The notes beneath the pieces are model-generated. The model saw only the letters and a list, made by a program, of their open reading frames with translations. It was not told the DNA's origin and did no database searches. Below are positions 42,261 through 51,081 of a stretch of 64,000 nt of DNA, piece after piece. How positions within the stretch are numbered: the stretch's first letter is position 1; each line of letters starts with the position of its first letter. Source of the stretch: Geodermatophilus marinus (GTDB lineage Bacteria; Actinomycetota; Actinomycetes; Mycobacteriales; Geodermatophilaceae); assembly GCF_003428645.1 (NCBI RefSeq), contig NZ_QVQH01000018.1:31266-95265 (forward strand). The letters are read 5' to 3'. Both the position numbers and the translations under genes were made by a program.

Positions 42261-43645
42261 ACCCCGTCCGCCCGCAGGACGTCGTCGAGCAGGCGCTGGC
42301 CGCCTCCACCGCCGACGAGCAGGTGACCTTCGTGGTCGAGAGCTCGGAGGCCAACCTCCGCTGGGCGTCCAACAGCCTGACGACCAACGGCGTGATGCGC
42401 TCCCGCCGGGTCGTGGTCGTCTCCTTCGTCGACGGCGGCACCGGGATGGCGGCGGGCACCGTCGCGCGGACCGGCAGGCCGGACGTCGCGGAGCTCGTGG
42501 CCGCCAGCGAGCAGGCCGCCCGGGACGCCGGGCCCGCGGAGGACGCCGTCCCGCTGGTGGCCGAGGCCCCGCCGGGCTCCGGGCCCTGGGACGCCGAGGC
42601 CGCGGAGACCTCGATCGGCGTGTTCGCCGAGCTCGCCCCCGCCCTCGGGGAGGCCTTCGGCGCGGCCCGCGACCGCGACGAGCTGCTCTTCGGCTTCGCC
42701 GAGCACTCGATGACGACGACCTACCTGGGCACCTCCACGGGCCTGCGGCTGCGCCACGACCAGCCCACCGGCCGGGTGGAGCTCAACGGCAAGACCGCCG
42801 ACCACGGCCGCTCGGTGTGGGCGGGTGCCGGGACCCGCGACTTCGCCGACGTCTCGATGGGGGCGCTGGCCGGCGAGGTCGCCCGCAAGCTGGACTGGGC
42901 GCAGCGGCGCGTCGACCTGCCCGCCGGCCGCTACGAGACCCTGCTGCCGCCCTCTGCGCTGGCCGATCTCATGGTCTACGCCTACTGGACGATGGAGGCG
43001 CGGGACGCCGACGAGGGCCGCAACGTCTACGCGCGGGCCGGCGGCGGCAACCGGATCGGCGAGCGCCTGGCCGCCCTCCCGCTGACCCTGCGCAGCGACC
43101 CGTTCGAGCCGGGCCTGGAGGCCTGCCCGTTCCAGGTGGTCGCCGGGTCCTCCGGCGCGGCGTCGGTGTTCGACAACGGGATGGCCACGCCCGCGGTGGA
43201 CTGGATCTCCGGCGGCGTGCTCGGCGAGCTGATCCGCCCTCGCGCCTGGGCCCTGCGCACGACCGCACCCGCGACCGCCGCGGTCGACAACCTGGTGCTC
43301 GAGCTGCCCGAGGCGACGGCGTCCCTCGACGACATGGTCGCGTCCACCGACCGCGGCCTGCTGCTGACGACCCTCTGGTACATCCGCGAGGTGGACCCGC
43401 AGACCCTGCTCCTGACCGGGCTGACCCGGGACGGCGTCTTCCTCGTCGAGGGCGGCGAGGTCGTCGGGTCGGTGAACAACTTCCGCTTCAACGAGTCGCC
43501 GGTCGACCTGCTGGGCCGGATCACCGAGGCCGGGCGGACCGAGCGGACGCTGCCCCGGGAGTGGAGCGACTGGTTCACCCGCGCGGCGATGCCGACGGTG
43601 CGGGTCCCCGACTTCCACATGAGCTCGGTGAGCCCCGCGAGCTGA
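42257..43645 (+). CDS. pmbA: TldE/PmbA subunit
   Basis: Non-catalytic partner of TldD (462 aa) lacking an HExxxH motif. Family features include LRWASNSLTTNGVMRSRRV near 30 and WYIREVDPQTLLLTGLTRDG towards the C-terminus. GTG start overlapping tldD. Terminated by the hairpin at 43659-43711. Confidence 0.9.
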   Translation: MNPVRPQDVVEQALAASTADEQVTFVVESSEANLRWASNSLTTNGVMRSRRVVVVSFVDGGTGMAAGTVARTGRPDVAELVAASEQAARDAGPAEDAVPLVAEAPPGSGPWDAEAAETSIGVFAELAPALGEAFGAARDRDELLFGFAEHSMTTTYLGTSTGLRLRHDQPTGRVELNGKTADHGRSVWAGAGTRDFADVSMGALAGEVARKLDWAQRRVDLPAGRYETLLPPSALADLMVYAYWTMEARDADEGRNVYARAGGGNRIGERLAALPLTLRSDPFEPGLEACPFQVVAGSSGAASVFDNGMATPAVDWISGGVLGELIRPRAWALRTTAPATAAVDNLVLELPEATASLDDMVASTDRGLLLTTLWYIREVDPQTLLLTGLTRDGVFLVEGGEVVGSVNNFRFNESPVDLLGRITEAGRTERTLPREWSDWFTRAAMPTVRVPDFHMSSVSPAS

Positions 43646-43658
43646 CCGCGGGCGCCGT

Positions 43659-43711
43659 CCGGGGTGCCTCCCGGGTGCGGCAGCGCGGCTCACCCCTCCG
43701 GGGCACCCCGG
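43659..43711. terminator. Hairpin after tldDE
   Basis: CCGGGGTGCC (43659-43668) pairs perfectly with 43702-43711, with a shorter GGGTG/CACCC stem inside. It lies 14 bp after the tldE stop codon. Confidence 0.6.
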
Positions 43712-43826
43712 TGTCCCCATCCGTCCCACGAACAGCACGCCGTACACGCGTGAGCACTCTCCGCAGTTACCGTGTCCCCGATTGCACGGGAGGCCCCATG
43801 GAGGGGGCCGTCGAGGGGAGCTCCTC

Positions 43827-44129
43827 ATGACGCGGAACCAGAAGCCGTCGGTCTTCCAGATCGGTCAGGTCTGGGAGGACGGTGACGTGGTCGTCGTCTC
43901 CGGCTGGGGCCTGGGGCTGTGCGCCTCGGCCTGCGCCTGCCACCGGCACCCCTCGGCCGGCCACCTGTCCATCGCCGAGGACCAGGCCCGCGGCCTGCTC
44001 GGCCTGGCCAGCTTCCGCCCCGACGGCTGCACCTGCTGCGAGCCGTGGACGGCCGACGAGCTCGGCGCCGTCCTGCGCGACCTCGAGGTCGTCGCCGGTC
44101 TCGACGCCGAGGAGCCCCTCGCCGGCTGA
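43827..44129 (+). CDS. Small Cys/His-rich protein, unknown function
   Basis: A 100-aa protein I do not recognise. Cys and His cluster as C32-x3-C36-x-C38-H39-x-H41, H46 and C68-x-C70-C71, enough to bind one or two metal ions or a cluster. The N-terminus (VFQIGQVWEDGDVVVVSGWG) suggests beta strands and the C-terminus is acidic and helical. ATG start with GAGGGGAG upstream. A 10-codon frame (43798-43830) with its own GGGAGG site ends in ATGA overlapping the start. It lies downstream of tldDE and is followed by a tandem hairpin repeat. Confidence 0.65.
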   Translation: MTRNQKPSVFQIGQVWEDGDVVVVSGWGLGLCASACACHRHPSAGHLSIAEDQARGLLGLASFRPDGCTCCEPWTADELGAVLRDLEVVAGLDAEEPLAG

Positions 44130-44131
44130 GC

Positions 44132-44348
44132 AAGGACCCCCTGCCCCCCGCCACTCGCTCCGCTCGCGGCGGGACCCTGCAGAGGGCCACCCTCCCTCCC
44201 CACCCCTCGTCCCTCGGGGCGGTGCCCTGGGAGGGGGCCGCCTGCCCCCCGCCACTCGCTCCGCTCGCGGCGGGACCCTGCAGAGGGCCACCCTCCCTCC
44301 CCACCCCTCGTCCCTCGGGGCGGTGCCCTGGGAGGGGGCCGCCTGCCC
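44132..44348 (+). repeat. AAGGACC-family repeat with perfect 101-bp tandem duplication
   Basis: Begins with AAGGACC three bases after the stop codon of the small Cys-rich gene. Two identical 101-bp units follow (44141-44241 and 44242-44342), then six bases of a third. Each unit contains inverted repeats CCCGCC/GGCGGG and CACCCCTCG/CGGGGCGGTG, so the transcript would fold into serial hairpins. Related to 4085-4142 and 15717-15773. Confidence 0.85.
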
Positions 44349-44750
44349 GAGGTGAGCCCCCGGACGCGGCCGGACCCGCCCCACCACCGGGCGCAGGCCG
44401 GCGGGATCCGCGCGCCCGCCGGTGCCGCCGGACCCGGGAGAACGCCACCGGCGGCGGGGCGCCGCCGTGGACCCGGTCCCGCCGCGACCGGTCGTGGGCG
44501 TGGCCGGCAGCACCCACCACGCCCCGGAGCCGGCGCGGTCGCCGACCGCCCGGCCCCGCCGCCGGTAGCGCACCCCACCGACGCCGACCCCCGCCCGCTG
44601 CGGCGCGAGGACACCCCTGGGACGGGTGTGGCGGACGGGGCTCGACGGGAGCCACCCGGCCCGCGCGCCGACCCTCACGCCGAGCTGATCTCTCCCTACC
44701 GTGCGTAGCAACGCGCTCGGGACGGCCGGGCGCCACGGGGAGGGGACGGC
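44349..44750 (+). promoter_or_regulatory. Long leader/intergenic region before the NlpC/P60 gene
   Basis: Some 400 bp of very GC-rich DNA without a convincing gene. A -10-like TACCGT (44697-44702) lies about 49 nt before the start, and GGGGAGGGG just before the ATG is the ribosome-binding site. I looked for a c-di-AMP (ydaO-type) riboswitch, common upstream of such hydrolases, and did not find its conserved core. Confidence 0.4.
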
Positions 44751-45761
44751 ATGCTGCGCACCCGCACGACACGCCGACGCTGGGCGGGCGCCGCTCTCGC
44801 GGTCGGGGCTGCCGTCGCCGTCGTCCTCGGCCCCACCCCCGCGGGTGCCACCCCGGACACCGCGGACGAGGCCGCCCGGCTGGTGGCCGAGACCGGCCAG
44901 CAGCTGACCGACCTCGACGAGCAGGTCCACCAGGCCGAGGTCACCGTCGCCGAGCAGCAGGCCACCGCCACCGCCGCGGCCGGGACGGCCGCCGAGGCGG
45001 AGGCCGCCCTGGCCGCCTACGAGCCGCAGCTGCGGGCGCTGGCGCAGAGCTCGCAGACCAGCCGGTCGCGGATGGCCGCCTTCCTCACCGGTGACTCGGC
45101 CGCCGACGTCATCCAGCAGATGACCACCCTCGACCTGATCGCCGACCACACCGAGGGGCTGATCGCCGAGGTCTCGGCCGCCCAGCGCGCCGCCGACGAG
45201 GCCCGGGCCGCCGCGGACCAGGCCGAGGCGCAGGCCCAGGCGTCGCTGGCCACCCTCCGGGAGCAGCGGGCCGAGGTGCAGCGGCGGATCGACGAGTACG
45301 AGGCCGACTTCGCCCGCCTGTCGGCCGCGGAGCAGGCCGCCGTCACCGCCACCCTGGCCGGGCCGGCGCTGCCGGCGCCGTCCACCGCCGCGGTCGTCGC
45401 GGCGGCGCCCAGCGAGGCCGCGGGCACCGTCGTGGCCACCGCCCTGGGGCAGGTCGGCGACCCGTACGTGTGGGGCGCCTCGGGGCCGAACGGGTTCGAC
45501 TGCTCGGGCCTGACCCAGTACGCCTACGCGGCGGTCGGCGTCTCGCTCCCGCACTCGAGCGGCGCGCAGTCCCGGCTGGGCGTGGCGATCCCCCGCGCGC
45601 AGCTCCAGCCCGGCGACGTCGTGTACTTCTACTCGCCGGTCAGCCACGTCGGCATCTACGTGGGCAACGGGATGATGGTGCACGCGCGGACCTTCGGGCA
45701 GCCGGTCGCGGTCACCACCGTGGACATGCGCGGCTACGCGGGCGCCCGCCGCATCCTCTGA
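44751..45761 (+). CDS. Secreted NlpC/P60 peptidoglycan hydrolase
   Basis: A 336-aa exported protein. Residues 1-34 are a signal peptide (RRR, then AGAALAVGAAVAVVL, AGA cleavage). A coiled coil rich in Ala/Glu/Gln fills about 35-205, and a short linker leads to the NlpC/P60 domain from about 220 to the end. The catalytic set is Cys251 (FDCSGL), His299 (SHVGIY) and His311 (MVHA). It resembles RipA/RPF-interacting D,L-endopeptidases that cut stem peptides during growth or division. ATG start with GGGGAGGGG. Confidence 0.9.
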   Translation: MLRTRTTRRRWAGAALAVGAAVAVVLGPTPAGATPDTADEAARLVAETGQQLTDLDEQVHQAEVTVAEQQATATAAAGTAAEAEAALAAYEPQLRALAQSSQTSRSRMAAFLTGDSAADVIQQMTTLDLIADHTEGLIAEVSAAQRAADEARAAADQAEAQAQASLATLREQRAEVQRRIDEYEADFARLSAAEQAAVTATLAGPALPAPSTAAVVAAAPSEAAGTVVATALGQVGDPYVWGASGPNGFDCSGLTQYAYAAVGVSLPHSSGAQSRLGVAIPRAQLQPGDVVYFYSPVSHVGIYVGNGMMVHARTFGQPVAVTTVDMRGYAGARRIL

Positions 45762-45762
45762 A

Positions 45763-46341
45763 TCACGCCGGCGGGCGGCCCTCGGCGAGCGCCGTGACCA
45801 GCCGCTCGATGCGGCGGGTCCGCGTGGCGGCGGTGGCGGCGGTCTGCACGCGGAACAGCACGGCGAAGCGGTTGGTCCCGTCGAGCGCGTCGAACGCCGC
45901 CCGCGCCGCCGGGACGGCGTCCAGCGCGGCGGCGAGGTCCTCGGGCACGGTGGCCGTCGCGGGGCCGGCGTAGGCCCGCTCCCACCGGCCGTCGGCGCGG
46001 GCGGCCTCGACCGCGGCCAGCCCCGCCGGCCGCATCCGCCCGGCCGCCGTGAGGGCCCCCACCGCGGCGACGTTCTTCTGCGACCAGACGCTCCGCGGCC
46101 GGCGCGGGGTGATCCGCTGCAGGTAGGCGCGCTCGTCGAGCGAGTTCGCCCGGCCGTCGATCCAGCCGAAGCACAGGCAGCTCTCGACCACCTCCGGGTA
46201 GGTCACCGAGGCGATGCCGGAGCCCTTCTTCGCGATCCGCACGTAGAGGCCGGGGGCGGTGGCGTGCTCGGCCTCCAGCCAGGCCTCGAACGCGGCCTGG
46301 TCGGGGAAGGCCAGGACGGGCAGGTCGTCGGGTACCGGCAC
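45763..46341 (-). CDS. YdeI/OmpD-associated family protein
   Basis: A 192-aa protein of the YdeI group: DQAAFEAWLEAEHATAPGLY, SVTYPEVVESCLCFGWIDG, LQRITPRRPRSVWSQKN and a C-terminal helical repeat (FDALDGTNRF). Linked to stress and cationic-peptide resistance in some bacteria; molecular role unknown. I use GTG 46341; an upstream ATG would start within the 70-bp repeat and add a low-complexity Ala/Glu/Val leader encoded by a 12-bp tandem repeat. It converges with the NlpC gene with one base between them. Confidence 0.8.
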   Translation of the reverse strand: MPVPDDLPVLAFPDQAAFEAWLEAEHATAPGLYVRIAKKGSGIASVTYPEVVESCLCFGWIDGRANSLDERAYLQRITPRRPRSVWSQKNVAAVGALTAAGRMRPAGLAAVEAARADGRWERAYAGPATATVPEDLAAALDAVPAARAAFDALDGTNRFAVLFRVQTAATAATRTRRIERLVTALAEGRPPA

Positions 46342-46400
46342 GCCCGTGATCGTGGCCGTGCCGCGAGCCGGCGTCCAGGGGTGACCGCCGCTGCCCGCCG

Positions 46401-46460
46401 CGGCCACCTCCGCGGCCACCTCCGCGGCCACCCCCACGGCCACCTCCGCTCCCACCTCCG
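46401..46460. repeat. Five tandem 12-bp units
   Basis: Units of CGGCCACCTCCG, the third and fifth diverged, sit between the YdeI gene and the second 70-bp repeat. If translated on the minus strand they encode a Val-Ala-Ala-Glu repeat, but I place the gene start downstream of them. Confidence 0.8.
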
Positions 46461-46462
46461 CA

Positions 46463-46532
46463 GTGATCATGGAGTTCTTGCCGGACGACACGGGCGACAC
46501 GCCGCCGCGGCCTGCAGCAACCCCGTGATCAC
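46463..46532. repeat. 70-bp palindromic-end repeat, copy 2
   Basis: Same 70-bp length as the element at 7332-7401 and, in reverse orientation, about 59 of 70 identical bases. Ends are GTGATCATGG and CCGTGATCAC. It lies between the minus-strand MetE-like and YdeI genes. Confidence 0.75.
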
Positions 46533-46580
46533 CGGCGCGGGCGGGGGCAGGACGCGGACGACGGCCCTCGGGGAGGGCGG

Positions 46581-47615
46581 CTAGAGCTCGGTGCGCAGCC
46601 GTGCCGCCGCCCGCGTCAGGGCCCGCATCTTGCCCTCGGCCGAGGCCCGCGGCAGGTACTTCAACCCGCAGTCGCTGGTGAGCACCAGCCGGGACACGTC
46701 GACGTCGTCCAGCGCCCGGCGCACCCGCTCGGCCACCTGGCCGGGGGTCTCGACCGCCGGCGTCGAGAGGTCGAGCACCCCGAGCGCGATGCCCTTGCCG
46801 CGCAGCGGGCGCAGCTGCGCGGGGTCGAGCCCCGACTGCGCCGTCTCGACCGACACGGTGTCCACGGGGGTGTCGGCCAGCTCGGGCAGGAACGAGTAGC
46901 CGGTCGGCCGGTCGGCCACCATCGCGGCGTAGCCGAAGCACAGGTGCAGGTGCACCGGGCCGGCGGCGCCCTCCACGGCGCGGGTGACGGCCTCCGCCCC
47001 GTACCGGCGGGCCACCTCCGGCCGGGCCTGCAGCCAGGGCTCGTCGAGCTGCAGGATGTCGGCGCCGGCGGCGAAGAGGTCGGCGATCTCCTCGCGGACG
47101 ACCTCGGCGTAGGCCAGCGCCAGGGACCGGTCGTCGCCGTAGTGCTCGTCCTGGGCCTGCTGGGCCATGGTGAACGGCCCGGGCAGCGTCACCTTGACCG
47201 TCCGCTCGGTGTGCGCCCGGAGGAACGCCACGTCGCGGGCCTGCACCGGCGCCGGCCGGCGGAGCGGCCCGACCACCCGGGGCACCGGGATCTGCTGCCC
47301 CGAGCGGTTGGTCACCGACCCCGGGTCGTCGAGGTCGACGCCCTCCAGCGCGGTGGCGAAGTGGTTGGAGTAGGACTCCCGGCGCTGCTCCCCGTCGGTC
47401 ACGATGTCCAGGCCGGCGACCTCCTGCGACCGCAGCGCCAGCAGCGTCGCGTCGTCCTGGGCCTGCTCCAGCAGGTCCGGCGCGACCCGCCACAGCTCCC
47501 GGGCGCGGACCCGCGGCGGGAACCGGTGGGCGAGCCGGTCCCGGTCGATGAGCCAGTCGGGCTGGGGCAGGCTGCCGACGACGGAGGTGGGCAGCGGCGG
47601 GAGCGGTGCGGGCAC
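46581..47615 (-). CDS. Cobalamin-independent methionine synthase-like protein (MetE C-terminal domain only)
   Basis: A 344-aa stand-alone MetE catalytic-type barrel (COG0620). Zinc and homocysteine residues appear in HLHLCFGYAA (His and Cys), SVETAQSG (Glu) and LTSDCGLKYLPR (Cys). The N-terminal half of classical MetE is absent. Such short forms may use a methyl donor other than methyltetrahydrofolate-polyglutamate, possibly a corrinoid protein. GTG start. It lies near metX and metY but on a separate unit, so a role in methionine synthesis or salvage is likely. Confidence 0.82.
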   Translation of the reverse strand: MPAPLPPLPTSVVGSLPQPDWLIDRDRLAHRFPPRVRARELWRVAPDLLEQAQDDATLLALRSQEVAGLDIVTDGEQRRESYSNHFATALEGVDLDDPGSVTNRSGQQIPVPRVVGPLRRPAPVQARDVAFLRAHTERTVKVTLPGPFTMAQQAQDEHYGDDRSLALAYAEVVREEIADLFAAGADILQLDEPWLQARPEVARRYGAEAVTRAVEGAAGPVHLHLCFGYAAMVADRPTGYSFLPELADTPVDTVSVETAQSGLDPAQLRPLRGKGIALGVLDLSTPAVETPGQVAERVRRALDDVDVSRLVLTSDCGLKYLPRASAEGKMRALTRAAARLRTEL

Positions 47616-47666
47616 GCCCGGCAGTCTGACGGGTGCGGGGCCACCCGGCCTGTGCTGGGTGGGCCC

Positions 47667-48032
47667 GTGGCCGACAACTACATCGCCGAGCTGGACTCCG
47701 GCGCTCCCCGCATCGACGACGAGGCCTCCGTGGCGCCCACCGCGGTGGTGGTCGGCCGCGGCGTCACCGTCGGGCAGCGGGTGGTGCTGCACGGCGCCCG
47801 GGTGGACGACGACGTGCCGGTCGGCATGGGCAGCGTGGTGGTGAACGGGGCGCACATCGGGTCCGGTTCGATCGTCGCGGCCGGCGCCGTGGTCACCCGG
47901 GGCAAGCAGTGCCCACCCGGGTCGGTGATCGCCGGGGTGCCGGCGACGCCCCGGGATGACCGGGCCGCGGCGCGGGGGCTCAGGCGCCCAGCAGCTCCCG
48001 GACCAGCGCGCCGACCGCCTCGACCTCGATGA
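47667..48032 (+). pseudogene. Gamma-class carbonic anhydrase-like protein, internally deleted
   Basis: The frame starts like a gamma-carbonic anhydrase/acyltransferase (RIDDEASVAPTAVVVG) and then jumps to the end of the left-handed beta helix (RVVLHGARVDDDVPVGMGSV; GSIVAAGAVVTRG; VIAGVPA). Some 45-50 residues of the middle, which should hold the RGD segment and metal-binding His, are missing. The last 25 residues run into metX on the opposite strand and look like readthrough. A decayed gene, or a short hexapeptide protein with another role, are the options. Confidence 0.65.
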
Positions 48033-49104
48033 GGAAGCCGTCGTGCCCGTACGGCGAGCGGACGACGCGCAGCGGCACCCCGAGGGCGTCGGCGACCTCC
48101 TGCTGCAGCGCCGGCGGGTACAGCCGGTCGCTGTCCACCGCCGCCACCACGGTGCGCGCCGTGACGCGGGACAGCGCCGCGGCCACCCCGTCCCGGCCGC
48201 GCCCGACGTCCCAGTCGTTCATCGACCCGGTCAGCAGCACGTAGCTGCCGGGGTCGAACCGGGCGGCCAGCTTGTCCGCGTGGTGGTCGAGGTAGGAGGC
48301 GACGGCGTACCGGCCGTCGTCCTGCACCGCCGCGCCGAAGCGCTCGTCGAGCTCCAGGGCGCTGCGGTAGGTGAGGTGGGCGATCCGCCGGGCGATGCCC
48401 AGACCGGCGACCGGGCCGGGGCCGGGCAGGTAGTCCCCGCCGGCCCACGCCGGGTCGGCGCGGATCGCGGCCTGCTGGGTCGTCTGCGTGCCGATCTGGT
48501 CGGCGGTGGCGGCCGCCCCGGAGGCGAGGAACAGCAGCCCCTCCACCCGGTCGGGGCGGGCGACCGCCCACTCCAGCGCGCGCATGCCCCCCATCGACCC
48601 GCCCAGCACCGCGGCCCACCGCTCGACGCCGAGCGCGTCGGCCAGGGCGGCCTCCACGGCCACCTGGTCGGCCACGGTGACCTCCGGGAAGCGGGAGCCC
48701 CACGGCGCGCCGTCCGGTGCGGCGGACGAGGGCCCCGTCGTCCCCTGGCAGCCGCCCAGCACGTTGGCGCAGACGACGAACAGCCGGTCGGTGTCCAGCG
48801 CCTCTCCGGGGCCCACCAGCCCGTCCCACCAGCCCGGCGTCGGGTGGCCGGGGCCGGCCGGCCCGGCGAGGTGGCTGTCGCCGGTCAGCGCGTGCTCGAC
48901 GAGGACGGCGTTGCCGCCGCCGGGGGCCAGCGTGCCCCACGTCTCGTACGCCACCCGGACCGCCGGGAGGGTCCCGCCGCGCTCGAGGCGGAGCGGGCCC
49001 TCCAGGTCGAGGAAGCGCCGGTCCCCGGGCGGGTCGCCCTCGCGCCAGCCCCCCGGGCGCGGCGGGGTCCAGGGCGCGGGGCGCACGTCCTGGACCCCGC
49101 GCAC
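47980..49104 (-). CDS. metX: Homoserine O-acetyltransferase MetX
   Basis: Alpha/beta-hydrolase-fold acyltransferase (374 aa) that acetylates homoserine from acetyl-CoA, giving the substrate for MetY. The nucleophile elbow is LGGSMGGMR (Ser170). The Asp (DSDRLYPP) and His (YGHDGF) of the triad are present. GTG start 3 bp after the metY stop, so both form one operon under the riboswitch upstream of metY. Confidence 0.92.
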   Translation of the reverse strand: MRGVQDVRPAPWTPPRPGGWREGDPPGDRRFLDLEGPLRLERGGTLPAVRVAYETWGTLAPGGGNAVLVEHALTGDSHLAGPAGPGHPTPGWWDGLVGPGEALDTDRLFVVCANVLGGCQGTTGPSSAAPDGAPWGSRFPEVTVADQVAVEAALADALGVERWAAVLGGSMGGMRALEWAVARPDRVEGLLFLASGAAATADQIGTQTTQQAAIRADPAWAGGDYLPGPGPVAGLGIARRIAHLTYRSALELDERFGAAVQDDGRYAVASYLDHHADKLAARFDPGSYVLLTGSMNDWDVGRGRDGVAAALSRVTARTVVAAVDSDRLYPPALQQEVADALGVPLRVVRSPYGHDGFLIEVEAVGALVRELLGA

Positions 49105-49107
49105 GGC

Positions 49108-50400
49108 TCAGGCCTCCTTCGCCGCGCGGAAACCGGCCTCCAGGTCGGCGAGGATGTCGTCGATCCCCTCCAGCCCCACCGCCAGCCGCACCAGGCCCGG
49201 GGTCACCCCGGTGGTCAGCTGCTCCTCCGGGGTCAGCTGCGAGTGGGTGGTCGACGCGGGGTGGATGACCAGGCTGCGCACGTCACCGATGTTGGCCACG
49301 TGGCTGTGCAGCTCCAGGGCGTCGACGAACCGCTTGCCGGCCTCCACGCCGCCGTGCAGCTCGAAGGTGAGGACGGCGCCGGCGCCGCGCGGGGCGTACC
49401 TGCGCTGCGCGGCGTGCCACGGGGACGACGGCAGGCCCGGGTAGTTGACCCGGTCCACCGCGTCGTGGCCCTCGAGGAACTCGGCCACCCGCTGGGCGTT
49501 GGCCACGTGCCGCTCCATGCGCAGCGACAGCGTCTCGATGCCCTGCACCACGAGGAAGGCGTTGAACGGCGAGACCGCCGGGCCGAGGTCGCGCAGCAGC
49601 TGCACCCGCGCCTTGAGCGCGTAGGCCGGCGCCCCCAGGTCGGCGTACACGACCCCGTGGTAGGTCGGGTCGGGCTCGGTGAACTGCGGGAACTTGCCGC
49701 CCGTCCAGGAGAAGTTGCCCGAGTCGACGATGAGCCCGGCGATCGCGGTGCCGTGGCCGCCCAGGTACTTGGTCGCCGAGTGCACCACGACGTCGGCGCC
49801 GAACTCGATCGGCCGGACCAGGTACGGCGTGGCGATCGTGTTGTCGACGATGAGCGGCACGCCGTTGCGGTGGGCCACCTCGGCGACCGCGCTGATGTCC
49901 AGGACGTCGCCCTTCGGGTTGCCGATCGACTCCCCGTAGAAGGCCTTGGTGTTCTCGCGGACCAGGGACTGCCAGTTCTCCGGGTCGTCGGGGTCCTCGA
50001 CGAAGGAGACGCTGACCCCGAGCTTGGGCAGCGAGTGGTGCAGCAGGTTGTAGGTGCCGCCGTACAGCGATGCCGAGGCGACGACGTGGCCCCCGGCCTC
50101 GGCGACGTTGAGGATCGCCAGGGTCTCGGCGGCCTGGCCGCTGGCGACCGCGAGCGCGGCCACCCCGCCCTCGAGCGAGGCCACGCGCTGCTCGAGCGCG
50201 TCCGTCGTCGGGTTCATGATCCGCGTGTAGATGTTGCCCATCTCGGCCAGCGCGAACAGGTCCGCGGCGTGCTGGGCGTCGCGGAACTGGTAGCTCGTCG
50301 TGGCGTAGATCGGCAGCGCGCGGGCGCCGGTGGTCGGGTCCGGGCTGGTGCCGGCGTGGATCTGCCGGGTCTCGAAGCTCCAGCTCCTCGGGTCGGTCAT
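49108..50400 (-). CDS. metY: O-acetylhomoserine sulfhydrylase MetY
   Basis: PLP-dependent enzyme (430 aa) of the Cys/Met metabolism family that makes homocysteine from O-acetylhomoserine and sulfide. Motifs are [20 protein letters not shown], the PLP Lys in [10 protein letters not shown] and the C-terminal [17 protein letters not shown] start with GAGGAG upstream, in the expression platform of a SAM riboswitch; metX follows directly. Confidence 0.93.
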   Translation of the reverse strand: MTDPRSWSFETRQIHAGTSPDPTTGARALPIYATTSYQFRDAQHAADLFALAEMGNIYTRIMNPTTDALEQRVASLEGGVAALAVASGQAAETLAILNVAEAGGHVVASASLYGGTYNLLHHSLPKLGVSVSFVEDPDDPENWQSLVRENTKAFYGESIGNPKGDVLDISAVAEVAHRNGVPLIVDNTIATPYLVRPIEFGADVVVHSATKYLGGHGTAIAGLIVDSGNFSWTGGKFPQFTEPDPTYHGVVYADLGAPAYALKARVQLLRDLGPAVSPFNAFLVVQGIETLSLRMERHVANAQRVAEFLEGHDAVDRVNYPGLPSSPWHAAQRRYAPRGAGAVLTFELHGGVEAGKRFVDALELHSHVANIGDVRSLVIHPASTTHSQLTPEEQLTTGVTPGLVRLAVGLEGIDDILADLEAGFRAAKEA

Positions 50401-50434
50401 GCGCCGGGTCTCCTCTCGGTCGGGAGACCCCGCG

Positions 50435-50566
50435 GCGCACGGAGGGCTCCGTCCTTGCCGGGCGGCGGGTGCCGGCCGGCCGGCTCTTCCCCTGGAGCAC
50501 CTCGGACGGAGTCGAGGTTGCCGGGCAGCCAGCCAGGTGCTTGACGCTGCCTCTCGTGAGCCAGGC
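50435..50566 (-). ncRNA. SAM-IV-type riboswitch upstream of metYX
   Basis: Reading the minus strand from 50566, the RNA carries CACGAGAGGCAGCGTCAAGC, then a CUGGC stem, GGCAACC and a GGUGC-closed helix, the landmarks of the SAM-I/SAM-IV core in the actinobacterial SAM-IV arrangement. A GC-rich hairpin and GAGAGGAG ribosome site follow before the metY ATG. S-adenosylmethionine binding should lower metYX expression. Boundaries are approximate. Confidence 0.75.
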
Positions 50567-50616
50567 GCGATCATAGGAGGCCGGTGACCGGCGCGTCACA
50601 CCGGTCCCCGGCCCGG

Positions 50617-51081
50617 TCAGCCGCCGGTCGTCGGCTCCGCCGGTGCCTCCGTCGTCCCCGGGCCGGTGGGTTCGGCCGGGGTCGTGGTCGACGGCTCCTC
50701 GTCCTCCGGGGACTCCGGCCCGGTGGTGGTCGGGGCCGTGGTGGTCGGGGTCCGGGTCGTCGGCCCGGTGGTCGAGGGGGCCGTGGTGCCGGTCGGCTCG
50801 CCGGTCTCCTCGGGCGGGGTCGTCTCCGTCGCGGGGGCCTCGGTGCTCACCGGCGCCGGCTCCCCGGCCGGGGTGGCCGCCCCCGCGGGGGAGACGTCGG
50901 GCCGCACGTACAGGTAGAGCACACCGAGGGAGACGAACAGCAGCGCCAGGACCACCGTGGAGGTGCGGGCGCGGCCCAGGTGGTGCGGGACCATGCCGCG
51001 CAGGCCGGCGCGGCGCGGGGCGCTGTCGGGCGGCGAGGTGCGGACGCCGGGGGCGCCGCGGAGCTGGTCGTCGGGGGTCAT
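50617..51081 (-). CDS. Single-pass membrane protein with Thr/Pro-rich tail
   Basis: A 154-aa protein of no recognised family. A short cytoplasmic N-terminus (about 38 residues) leads to one transmembrane helix (TVVLALLFVSLGVLYLYV). About 95 residues of Thr/Pro/Glu-rich, probably disordered outer region follow. The ATG overlaps the stop of the MscS gene (ATGA), so the two are co-expressed and may act together in the envelope. Confidence 0.65.
   Translation of the reverse strand: MTPDDQLRGAPGVRTSPPDSAPRRAGLRGMVPHHLGRARTSTVVLALLFVSLGVLYLYVRPDVSPAGAATPAGEPAPVSTEAPATETTPPEETGEPTGTTAPSTTGPTTRTPTTTAPTTTGPESPEDEEPSTTTPAEPTGPGTTEAPAEPTTGG

Noticed and set aside
44132..44348. Short tandem repeats as a possible CRISPR array
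   Set aside because: Only two adjacent 101-bp copies with no variable spacers, no cas genes nearby, and the same unit recurs as a post-stop hairpin elsewhere.
44349..44750. Possible c-di-AMP (ydaO-type) riboswitch before the NlpC/P60 gene
   Set aside because: The expected conserved core was not found, and the likely -10 box lies only about 49 nt before the start, leaving too little leader for the aptamer.
46342..46470. N-terminal extension of the YdeI protein starting at an ATG inside the 70-bp repeat
   Set aside because: The extra residues come from a 12-bp tandem repeat and a repeat element, are low-complexity, and lack a ribosome-binding site; the GTG at 46341 fits the family start better, though this GTG also lacks a strong site.
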